DNA of 5,081 nucleotides from Streptomyces roseochromogenus subsp. oscitans DS 12.976 (lineage in GTDB: Bacteria > Actinomycetota > Actinomycetes > Streptomycetales > Streptomycetaceae): positions 2,857,468 to 2,862,548 of the forward strand of contig NZ_CM002285.1 of the NCBI RefSeq assembly GCF_000497445.1, given 5' to 3'. The notes beneath the pieces are model-generated. The model was not told the origin of the DNA. It saw nothing but the letters and a program-made list of their open reading frames with translations, and searched no databases. The position numbers were made by a program, and so were the translations under genes. Shown in pieces: positions 1-5,024 of this stretch; position 1 is the first letter of the stretch, and each line of letters starts with the position of its first letter.

Positions 1-39
1 ATCATTTAAGGGGCGATAGGTAAGAAACCACTGATTGGA

Positions 40-60
40 CCGAAAGAGGGTTGATTTCGG
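40..60. other. Short hairpin in the AT-richer left end
   Basis: Arms CCGAAA (40-45) and TTTCGG (55-60) form a 6-bp inverted repeat around a 9-nt loop, 30 nt beyond the stop codon of the HATPase_c gene. It could contribute to ending that transcript, but the stem is short and no T-run follows in either direction. The whole 1-89 stretch is clearly less GC-rich than the genes and I see no coding signal in it. It may hold the promoter of a gene lying outside the window. Confidence 0.2.
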
Positions 61-89
61 GTCGCCGTAAGGGCGATTCCATGTCCTCG

Positions 90-593
90 CTACCGGTCGG
101 CCACCCGCATCTCGAACCAGGTGGTCTTGCCGCGGGGCAGCAGGTCCACGCCCCAGCGGTCGGAGAGTCTGTCCACGAGGAAGAGGCCGCGGCCGCTGAT
201 GTCCATCTCCTGAACCGGCATCAGACAGGGCAGGCCGCGCGAGGGGTCGCGGACCTCCACCCGGATCCAGCCGGGGCGGCGGCGCATCCGCAGGCCGAAG
301 ACCCGGGCGCCGGTGTGCCGTACGGCGTTGCCGACGAGTTCGGACACGAGTAAGACCGCGTCTTCGGCCAGCTTGGGGGTGAGCCGCCAGGTGCGCAGGA
401 CGACGACCTGGGCCAGCCGGCGGGCGGTGGCCGCGGACTCCGGGCGGGACGGCAGCGGCACCTCTGCCTCCGTCGGGTTGCCGAACAGTTCGAGCGCCTT
501 GAGCGCCTGTTCGTCCTCGACCCCGGGCGACCAGCGTGCCGCGGCCGCACGACTGTGTCCCCGCGGCTGTTCGATGCCCTCCAGCCCCGCCAT
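90..593 (-). CDS. Small HATPase_c ATP-binding regulatory protein (anti-sigma factor-like)
   Basis: This 167-residue protein has the Bergerat ATP-binding fold of the RsbW/SpoIIAB anti-sigma-factor kinase type. Visible motifs are the N-box LLVSELVGNAVRH at about residues 81-93 (Glu85 and Asn89 for Mg-ATP), a G1-type segment VEVRDPSRGLP (Asp116) and a G2-type segment SGRGLFLVDRLSDRWGV (about 133-149). The N-terminal 30 or so residues are a poorly structured Arg/Ala-rich extension. There is no signal peptide or membrane segment, so it is expected in the cytoplasm. Streptomycetes carry many such stand-alone ATPases, some of which bind sigma factors or anti-anti-sigma factors; the partner here is unknown and no sigma or antagonist gene is adjacent. 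I chose the ATG at 593 because upstream third positions are less GC-biased (about 74%) and family members commonly begin at MAGLEG. That ATG lacks a well-spaced RBS. ATG at 698 or TTG at 752 (well-spaced GAGGGAG) remain alternatives, the latter giving 220 residues. Confidence 0.87.
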   Translation of the reverse strand: MAGLEGIEQPRGHSRAAAARWSPGVEDEQALKALELFGNPTEAEVPLPSRPESAATARRLAQVVVLRTWRLTPKLAEDAVLLVSELVGNAVRHTGARVFGLRMRRRPGWIRVEVRDPSRGLPCLMPVQEMDISGRGLFLVDRLSDRWGVDLLPRGKTTWFEMRVADR

Positions 594-679
594 GCCCCCA
601 TGATGGCGGCCCGGAGCCGTCTTGGGGGCCGTTCCGGCGGAATACGCCCCTCGCACGCCCCCGTCCCACGCCGCGCGAC

Positions 680-691
680 CGGCATATGCCG
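680..691. promoter_or_regulatory. 12-bp perfect palindrome, candidate operator
   Basis: CGGCATATGCCG is a perfect 12-bp palindrome, immediately followed by the overlapping hexamer GACGTC (691-696). It lies about 90 nt upstream of the preferred HATPase_c start. It resembles a small dimeric regulator site, but one copy of this length can arise by chance, and it would be inside the coding region if the 752 or 698 start is used. Confidence 0.2.
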
Positions 692-760
692 ACGTCATGT
701 CACCGGCCAGTAGGGTCCGGTTGACCTGCGAAGACGGCTCACTTCCGGGCAATCGTCAGG

Positions 761-767
761 CTCCCTC
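761..767 (-). promoter_or_regulatory. RBS-like GAGGGAG before the alternative TTG start at 752
   Basis: On the minus strand GAGGGAG sits 8 nt before TTG (752-750), which is in frame with the HATPase_c gene. This is the best Shine-Dalgarno match of its candidate starts. It is the main argument for a 53-residue N-terminal extension; the lower GC3 of that extension argues against it. Confidence 0.35.
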
Positions 768-822
768 GACAGCGCAGGCTTAAGGTTGCTTTAAGGCTCC
801 CATAAACCGCTCCATCGAGGGA
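762..822 (-). repeat. 8-bp inverted repeat that would pair with the RBS-like sequence
   Basis: TCCCTCGA (762-769) and TCGAGGGA (815-822) are perfectly complementary arms 45 nt apart. In a minus-strand transcript the 3' arm covers most of the GAGGGAG RBS-like site, so the stem could hide it. The arms also flank the TTAAGG direct repeats. A chance 8-bp repeat in a region this size is not rare. Confidence 0.3.
780..797. repeat. TTAAGG direct repeat with 11-bp period
   Basis: TTAAGG occurs at 780-785 and again at 791-796, separated by TTGCT, an 11-bp period of about one helical turn (CCTTAA on the minus strand). Such spacing is typical of operators of OmpR/PhoB-family response regulators, but the hexamer does not match a site I know, so the role is inference. 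Confidence 0.25.
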
Positions 823-891
823 CCCGGATGACACGGGGCGTCAATTGCAAGGGGGCCCACAGGTGTTACGGGGAAGTTCACTCCACTGCCG

Positions 892-1659
892 TCAGAGGAA
901 CTTGGCCTTGCCCGGGCCCTCCTCCACGAAGCTGCGCATGCCGCGCTCGCGGTCCTCGGTGGCGAACAGGCCCGCGAACCAGTTCCGTTCGACGGCGAGA
1001 CCGGTGTCGATGTCGGTCTCCAGACCGGCGTCGACCGACTCCTTCGCCGCCCGCAGGGCGATCGCCGGGCCCTGGGCGAGCTTCGCGGCCCAGGCGTGCG
1101 CCTGCTCGTACACCTCGGCGGCCGGTACGACCCGGTCCACCAGACCGATCGCGAGGGCCTCGTCCGCCTTGACCTGACGGCCCGTGAAGATGAGGTCCTT
1201 GGCCTTGGACGGGCCGATCAGCCGGGGCAGCCGCTGGGTGCCGCCGGCGCCCGGGATCAGGCCGAGCAGGATCTCGGGCTGGCCGAGCTTGGCGTTGTCG
1301 GCGGCGATGCGGTAGTCGGCGCACAGGGCCAGTTCGCAGCCGCCGCCGAGGGCATAGCCGGTGATGGCGGCGACGACGGGTTTGGGGATGCGGGCCACGG
1401 CGGTGAAGGAGTCCTGCAGGGCGCGGGAGCGCAGGACCATCGCGGTGTGGTCCATGTCCTGCATTTCCTTGATGTCCGCGCCGGCCGCGAACACCCGCTC
1501 ACCGCCGTAGATCACCACGGCGCGCACGTCGTCGCGGCGCGTGGCCTCCTCGGCGAGTTCCTTCAGCCGGTCCTGGGTGGCGACGTCCAGCGCGTTCATC
1601 GGCGGCCGGTCGAGACGCAGGGTTCCGACGCCTTCGGCGACTTCGAGAGAGACGGTCAT
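892..1659 (-). CDS. Enoyl-CoA hydratase/isomerase family protein
   Basis: A 255-residue single-domain crotonase-fold protein, the usual length for the family, expected to add water across the 2,3-double bond of enoyl-CoA esters in fatty-acid or related acyl-CoA breakdown in the cytoplasm. The oxyanion-hole loop VFAAGADIKEM is at about residues 56-66. The second segment GYALGGGCELALCADYRIA (about 101-119) carries the first catalytic glutamate, Glu109, and LGQPEILLGLIPGAGGTQRL (about 125-144) carries the second, Glu129, matching Glu144 and Glu164 of rat mitochondrial crotonase. With both glutamates present, hydratase activity is likely, although chain-length preference cannot be read. The C-terminal helical part ends in FVEEGPGKAKFL, typical of short-chain hydratases. 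No beta-oxidation partner lies next to it. The ATG at 1659 has GGAG only 1 nt before it, too close for a normal RBS, and fits a leaderless start. Confidence 0.95.
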   Translation of the reverse strand: MTVSLEVAEGVGTLRLDRPPMNALDVATQDRLKELAEEATRRDDVRAVVIYGGERVFAAGADIKEMQDMDHTAMVLRSRALQDSFTAVARIPKPVVAAITGYALGGGCELALCADYRIAADNAKLGQPEILLGLIPGAGGTQRLPRLIGPSKAKDLIFTGRQVKADEALAIGLVDRVVPAAEVYEQAHAWAAKLAQGPAIALRAAKESVDAGLETDIDTGLAVERNWFAGLFATEDRERGMRSFVEEGPGKAKFL

Positions 1660-1666
1660 GCTCCGC

Positions 1667-1672
1667 AGGTTA
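1667..1672 (-). promoter_or_regulatory. -10 element TAACCT placed for a leaderless hydratase mRNA
   Basis: On the minus strand TAACCT (TANNNT type) ends 7 nt before the ATG at 1659, so transcription would begin at or within a base of the start codon. No convincing -35 hexamer is seen 17-18 nt further upstream. Leaderless genes with exactly this arrangement are common in actinomycetes. Confidence 0.45.
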
Positions 1673-1723
1673 GCGGGCGTTCACGTGGAAGGGACCACCG
1701 GTACGTCGTTGGCTGCGGGCCGT

Positions 1724-1744
1724 CGTGGGTTGCTCGCGCCCACG
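1724..1744. other. Inverted repeat CGTGGG/CCCACG in the hydratase upstream region
   Basis: CGTGGG (1724-1729) and CCCACG (1739-1744) form a 6-bp stem around a 9-nt loop; a second short hairpin GCGGC/GCCGC follows at 1744-1756. They could be parts of a termination region of the transpeptidase transcript or an operator upstream of the hydratase. Neither has a U-tract. Confidence 0.25.
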
Positions 1745-1772
1745 CGGCGGAGCCGCAGATCGATACAGCCCC

Positions 1773-1801
1773 CGCGCCCCTTACGGGGCGCGAAGCGCCC
1801 C
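1773..1801 (-). terminator. Overlapping GC-rich hairpins after the first transpeptidase gene
   Basis: Reading the minus strand, the last base of the stop codon begins GGGGCGC (1801-1795), then loop TTC, then GCGCCCC (1791-1785), then GTAA, then GGGGCGCG (1780-1773). The middle arm can pair with either flank, giving a 7-bp stem with a 3-nt loop or an 8-bp stem with a 4-nt loop. Strong GC hairpins without a U-run are a usual form of terminator in streptomycetes. Its position directly at the stop codon supports termination before the hydratase gene. Confidence 0.6.
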
Positions 1802-3027
1802 TACTTCGTCCAGTCCGCCCAGGACATGTTCCAGCCGTTGAGGCCGTTGTCCGGGCCCACCGTGCCGTCGTGCGCGTTCTTCACGATCACCACGTCGCCG
1901 ATGATCGAGTGGTCGAACATCCAGGCGGCCGGGGTCGACGTGTCATAGCCGCCGCGCACGTCGCTCAGGCCGACGCAGCCGTGGCTGGCGTTGTAGTTGC
2001 CGAAGGCGTCTCCGCCCCAGTAGTTGCCGTGCAGGAAGGTGCCGGAAGTGGTCAGGCGCATGGCGTGCGGGACGTCCTTGATGTCGTACTCGCCGCCGTA
2101 GCCTACGGTCTCGCCGTTCATCCGGGTGACCGTGAGCTTCTCGCTGATGACCATCTGGCCGTTCCAGGTGTCGTAGCCGGGCTTGCCGGTGGTGACCGGA
2201 AGGGTCTTGATGACCTTGCCGTCCTGGGTGACCTGCATCGTGTGCTTCTTGGCGTCCACGACGGAGACCTGGTTGCGGCCGATGGTGAACTTCACGGTCT
2301 TGTGCTGCTCGCCGTAGACGCCGTCGCGGCCCTCGACCCCGTCGAGATCGAGGTCGACGGTGACCTTGGTGCCTTCCTTCCAGTACTTCTCGGGGCGGAA
2401 GTCCAGGCGGTCGTTGCCGAACCAGTGGCCCTCGACGTCGACGGCGGGCTGCGTCGTGATCCTGATGGACTTCTCGACGGCCTGCGGGTTCGTGATGCCC
2501 CGGGTGAAGTTGACGGAGAACGGCATGCCGACACCGACGGTGGAGCCGTCCTCGGGGGTGAAGTAGCCGAGGAAGGTGTTCTTCGGGGTCAAGGTGGTGA
2601 ACGTGGAGTCCTCGGCGGCCTCGCGGCCCTGGGAGTCCTTGGCGACCGCGTGCACCGTGTACTTGGTGGCGGCGGCCAGATGGGCCGACGGCGTCCAGGA
2701 CGCGCCGCCGCCGGTGATGCTGCCGTCGACCGTCGCGCCCTTGGCGTCCTTGACGGTGACCTCGGTCAGCTTGCCCTGGGTGACGTCCACCTTCAGCGCG
2801 CCGCTGGTGTCGACGCCGGTGGCACCGGACTTGGGCGTGATGGTGACAGCGGCGGCGGACTGCTGCGCGGCCTGCTGGGTGCCGCCGTCCTTGCCCTTCC
2901 CGTCACCCTTGCCGCCGCCCCCGCCGCAGGCGGCGAGCGACAGCACCAGAGCGCCGGCTATGAGCGCCAGTCCCTTACGACCCCGTCGCCCCGCCGCCGA
3001 CGCCCCCGGTATAGGCCGCACGTTCAA
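1801..3027 (-). CDS. L,D-transpeptidase lipoprotein (Ig-like plus YkuD domains)
   Basis: A 408-residue surface enzyme that should cross-link peptidoglycan stem peptides through 3-3 (diaminopimelate to diaminopimelate) bonds, with carbapenem-sensitive cysteine chemistry as in LdtMt2 of Mycobacterium tuberculosis, which has a similar length. An Arg/Lys-rich n-region and hydrophobic stretch lead to the lipobox LSLAAC with lipidated Cys34, then a flexible Gly/Lys/Gln linker to about residue 57. Two beta-rich Ig-like segments follow (about 60-147 and 148-250, the second of the Big_10 type), then the YkuD domain (about 253-375) and a Trp-rich C-terminal tail ending WNMSWADWTK. Catalytic His333 (FLHGNYW) and Cys351 (SHGCVGLS) are 18 residues apart, as in LdtMt2. 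The residue after the hydrophobic position is Gly rather than the consensus Asn or Arg. I chose TTG at 3027 because AGGGGAG lies 6 nt before it; GTG at 3072 would add 15 residues without a comparable RBS. A paralogue lies upstream at 3581-4792. Confidence 0.93.
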   Translation of the reverse strand: MNVRPIPGASAAGRRGRKGLALIAGALVLSLAACGGGGGKGDGKGKDGGTQQAAQQSAAAVTITPKSGATGVDTSGALKVDVTQGKLTEVTVKDAKGATVDGSITGGGASWTPSAHLAAATKYTVHAVAKDSQGREAAEDSTFTTLTPKNTFLGYFTPEDGSTVGVGMPFSVNFTRGITNPQAVEKSIRITTQPAVDVEGHWFGNDRLDFRPEKYWKEGTKVTVDLDLDGVEGRDGVYGEQHKTVKFTIGRNQVSVVDAKKHTMQVTQDGKVIKTLPVTTGKPGYDTWNGQMVISEKLTVTRMNGETVGYGGEYDIKDVPHAMRLTTSGTFLHGNYWGGDAFGNYNASHGCVGLSDVRGGYDTSTPAAWMFDHSIIGDVVIVKNAHDGTVGPDNGLNGWNMSWADWTK

Positions 3028-3033
3028 GTCGTT

Positions 3034-3040
3034 CTCCCCT
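3034..3040 (-). promoter_or_regulatory. Strong RBS deciding the TTG start of the first transpeptidase
   Basis: AGGGGAG on the minus strand is followed by AACGAC and then TTG (3027-3025). The match to the 16S rRNA 3' end and the 6-nt spacing are good, and the resulting N-terminus gives a normal-length lipoprotein signal peptide (lipidated Cys34). Confidence 0.7.
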
Positions 3041-3084
3041 CGCCGGGCCTGGTCAGACCCGCTCCCCACCACACTGGTGCGCGC

Positions 3085-3116
3085 ATATTAACCGCCTGGT
3101 TCCGAGCGGGGTGTCA
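3085..3116 (-). promoter_or_regulatory. Probable promoter of the first transpeptidase gene
   Basis: TAATAT (3090-3085 on the minus strand) is a near-ideal -10 in an otherwise GC-rich spacer. Transcription from it would start near 3078 and give a leader of about 50 nt. A TGACAC (3116-3111) is a possible -35 but with a 20-nt spacer, longer than usual. GGAACC (3103-3098) resembles the -35 of envelope-stress ECF sigma factors, but I do not see the matching -10 at 16-17 nt. Confidence 0.4.
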
Positions 3117-3580
3117 GGCGTATGTCACCGTTCCGTCGCAACTTCCGCCGGGCGCGGCCGCGCTGGGCCCCCCTGGAACGTCTACCCGTCCTGGGCCGAA
3201 ACCGTGCCGGTGCGCGGGGCATGGCCTGGAGCGGTTCCGCGGCGCCGGTGCCGGTGTCGGCGGGCCGCCCACACCGAGGAGCAGCAGGCCGACGACCTGG
3301 TCGTCCCGTTGGCGCCCGGCACGGACCATCGAGACGTTCTTCCCCGCCGCGGACAGGACTCGACCTCGGCCGACCGTTCCGCCAGGCCCTCCGTCGCGGT
3401 CCGTGCGAGCTGCCGGCGGATACGGCGCAGGACGCGCTCACGCCGTTGCGCGAGATTCCGGATCCATCGGGACGGGCCGTCCGGACTCAGGTGCCGAGTG
3501 GAGAGGTTGGCGGCCACCGCGACATCCAGCCGCGCCCGAACGCGTCCCACGGCTGATAGCGGTGACCCGGCTTCCCCCGG
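3117..3580. other. Long spacer between the two transpeptidase genes with weak coding-like signal
   Basis: No intact gene is supported here. On the minus strand, a frame from GTG at 3550 to about 3359 reads a plausible Arg-rich helical peptide (WIRNLAQRRERVLRRIRRQL is one part) with roughly 80% GC at third positions. Near 3361-3356 the coding-like bias moves to another frame, which reads VLSAAGKNVSMVRAGRQRDD and then VVGLLLLGVGG down to about 3264. This pattern fits a frameshifted gene remnant, but no RBS or recognised domain is present and long open frames are cheap in DNA this GC-rich. The rest of the spacer shows nothing I can name. Confidence 0.2.
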
Positions 3581-3584
3581 TCAC
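3562..3584 (-). terminator. Hairpin overlapping the stop of the second transpeptidase
   Basis: GTGACC (3562-3567) pairs with GGTCAC (3579-3584), and GG (3569-3570) can add two more pairs with CC (3577-3578) across a one-base bulge, leaving a 6-nt loop. The 3' gene end, including the TGA codon (3583-3581), is inside one arm. There is no U-tract, so it is only a candidate terminator or mRNA-end stabiliser. Confidence 0.35.
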
Positions 3585-4792
3585 TCGGCCGCCGGGTTCG
3601 CCGTCCACTCCTGCCACGTCATGTTCCAGCCGCCCAGGCCGTTGTCGGGGGCGACGGTCTTCTCGTCGCTGTTGACGACCTCGATGACGTCACCGATGAG
3701 GCTGCGGTCGAAGAACCAGCCCGCGGGGGTGTCCGAACTGCCGCCCCGGACGTCCCGGAGGCCCACGCAGCCGTGGCTGACGTTGACGCGCCCGGGGGCG
3801 TCCGGCGACCAGTAGTTGCCGTGCAGGAAGGTGCCGGAGTCGGTGAGCTTCATCGCGTGCGGGACGTCGGGGATGTCGTACTCGCCGCCGAAACCGACCG
3901 TGCGGCTGTTCATACGGGTGACGTCCAGCATGTCCATCACCACCATCTTGCCGTTGTACGTGGGGTTCCTCGGGGCGCCCGCGGTGATCGGCACGGTGGC
4001 GAGCAGCCGGCCGTCGCGGCGTACCTGCATGGTGTGGCTGGCCGCGTCCACCAGCGAGACCTGGCTGCGGCCGACGGTGAACGCGAAGGTCTTGTCCTGC
4101 AGCCCGTAGACGCCGGGCGCCCCCTGGACGTCGCGCAGGTTCAGGTCCACGGTGACCTCGGTACCGGGTTTCCAGTACTGCTCGGGGCGGAAGTCCAGCC
4201 GGGTCCTGCCGAACCAGTGCGGGCGGATCTCGACGGGGGGCTGTGCGCTGACCCGGACGGCACGGGCGACGGCGGCGCGGTCGGTGATCTCCCGGTTGAA
4301 GGCGAGCGAGACGATCATGCCGGTACCGACGACGGCGCGGTTCTCGGGGGTGACGTAGCCGATGAACCGCTCGTCGGGCACGAGCGTGGTGAAGGTGGTG
4401 TGCCGGGCGGACTCGCGGCCCTCCGCGTCCTGGGCGACCACGTCGACGGTGTACTGGGCGGCGAGCCCCAGCCGGTCCTCGTCGGGCCGCCAGGTCCTGC
4501 CGTCGGCGCTGATGTACCCGGGGACCGCGGAGTCCTGGGCGTCCTGCGACTTCACGACGGTCACCTTCTCCAGCCGCCCCTCGGGCACCCGGACCCGCAG
4601 CCGCCGGCCGGGGCGGACGGCCTTGCTGCCGTCGGCGGGGGTGACGTGGATGACGTTCCGGGATGCCGCGGGTGCGCCGGGCTCCCCGTCCGGGCCGAGC
4701 GGGCCGGAACACCCCGCGAGCAGGGCCGTCCAGGTCAGTACGGCCGCCAGCACGGCTCCCGCGCGCCGTGCGCGTCCTTCTACGTGCCTCAC
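3581..4792 (-). CDS. Second L,D-transpeptidase lipoprotein (Ig-like plus YkuD domains)
   Basis: A 403-residue paralogue of the enzyme at 1801-3027; their C-terminal halves are roughly 60% identical by eye. It should act outside the membrane on peptidoglycan, forming 3-3 cross-links. The signal peptide MRHVEGRARRAG plus a hydrophobic core ends in LLAGC, so Cys28 is the likely lipidated residue; a short Gly/Pro linker follows. An Ig-like region spans about 46-131, a Big_10-like region about 132-240, the YkuD domain about 243-365, and a tail containing WNMTWQEWT ends the protein. Catalytic His324 (FLHGNYW) and Cys342 (SHGCVGLR) are 18 residues apart. The linker is shorter and the N-terminal Ig region much more diverged than the catalytic part. 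I chose GTG at 4792 because it gives a normal-length lipoprotein signal; no good RBS precedes it, and GTG at 4846 is an in-frame alternative without RBS. Confidence 0.92.
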   Translation of the reverse strand: MRHVEGRARRAGAVLAAVLTWTALLAGCSGPLGPDGEPGAPAASRNVIHVTPADGSKAVRPGRRLRVRVPEGRLEKVTVVKSQDAQDSAVPGYISADGRTWRPDEDRLGLAAQYTVDVVAQDAEGRESARHTTFTTLVPDERFIGYVTPENRAVVGTGMIVSLAFNREITDRAAVARAVRVSAQPPVEIRPHWFGRTRLDFRPEQYWKPGTEVTVDLNLRDVQGAPGVYGLQDKTFAFTVGRSQVSLVDAASHTMQVRRDGRLLATVPITAGAPRNPTYNGKMVVMDMLDVTRMNSRTVGFGGEYDIPDVPHAMKLTDSGTFLHGNYWSPDAPGRVNVSHGCVGLRDVRGGSSDTPAGWFFDRSLIGDVIEVVNSDEKTVAPDNGLGGWNMTWQEWTANPAAE

Positions 4793-4830
4793 GCCGGGCT
4801 CAACGACCGGGCCCGCTCCGGGGAAACGTG

Positions 4831-4847
4831 AGTGCGACGCACGCACT
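4831..4847. promoter_or_regulatory. Nested palindrome, candidate operator of the second transpeptidase
   Basis: AGTGCG (4831-4836) and CGCACT (4842-4847) form an inverted repeat with a 5-bp spacer, and inside it GTGCGACGCAC (4832-4842) is itself a perfect odd palindrome. It lies 39-55 nt before the start codon, a position suited to a regulator or promoter overlap. The binding protein is unknown. Confidence 0.3.
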
Positions 4848-4991
4848 GGGCAGAACAGAGGGAAGGACGACACGCTGGGGAGCCGCCGCGCCCATGAGGG
4901 GGCGCCTTCTGGATCAGCCGGCCGTGAGGGACGAAGCGGCCGCCGCCGAGACGATCGAGAAGGCACCCCCTTGTGCCGGGGCGCAGCCGTA

Positions 4992-5024
4992 CCGGGTGGC
5001 CGGGGTGCCGCGGGGCACACCCGG
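4992..5024. other. Large GC-rich hairpin, possible terminator of a gene to the right
   Basis: CCGGGTG (4992-4998) pairs with CACCCGG (5018-5024), and inside it TGCC (5006-5009) pairs with GGCA (5014-5017) around GCGG. This makes a two-part stem of 7 and 4 bp separated by an asymmetric internal loop. With no T-run on either side, direction cannot be assigned; it could end the transcript of a minus-strand gene beyond the window. Confidence 0.3.

Larger units (their letters stand above)
594..891 (-). promoter_or_regulatory. Leader/promoter region of the HATPase_c gene
   Basis: This is the gap of about 300 bp between the hydratase stop and the preferred HATPase_c start. It is less GC-rich than the genes and holds several possible control elements on the minus strand: a TTGACG near 844-839, paired TTAAGG repeats, an 8-bp long-range inverted repeat and a 12-bp palindrome. 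I could not find a consensus -10 at a correct distance from TTGACG. If translation really starts at the TTG at 752, the part 594-752 is coding rather than leader. Confidence 0.35.

Noticed and set aside
7..77. Near-repeated TAAGGGGCGAT (7-17) and TAAGGGCGAT (68-77) at the left edge
   Set aside because: Two copies of a short imperfect word 60 bp apart at a truncated edge are too little to call a regulatory repeat.
880..891. A PhoP-box-like GTTCACTCCAC upstream of the HATPase_c gene (about 876-886)
   Set aside because: Only one 11-bp unit resembles the GTTCACC consensus; the neighbouring unit does not match, and PhoP sites need at least two.
3028..3072. GTG start at 3072 for the first transpeptidase
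   Set aside because: The TTG at 3027 has an excellent RBS 6 nt upstream that would otherwise be inside the coding region, and gives a normal signal peptide.
1096..3675. An 859-residue open frame on the plus strand spanning the hydratase and the first transpeptidase
   Set aside because: It is antisense to two genes with clear catalytic motifs, has a Val/Gly/Asp-rich composition typical of the reverse complement of GC-rich genes, and shows no domain.
3773..4831. A 352-residue plus-strand open frame over the second transpeptidase
   Set aside because: It is the same kind of antisense shadow, with similar VAVQEGAG-type and HGDLG-type segments as the frame opposite the first paralogue, which simply reflects the paralogous genes beneath.
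4962..4977. GGCAC/GTGCC 5-bp hairpin upstream of the second transpeptidase
   Set aside because: The stem is short and such repeats are frequent in DNA of this composition.
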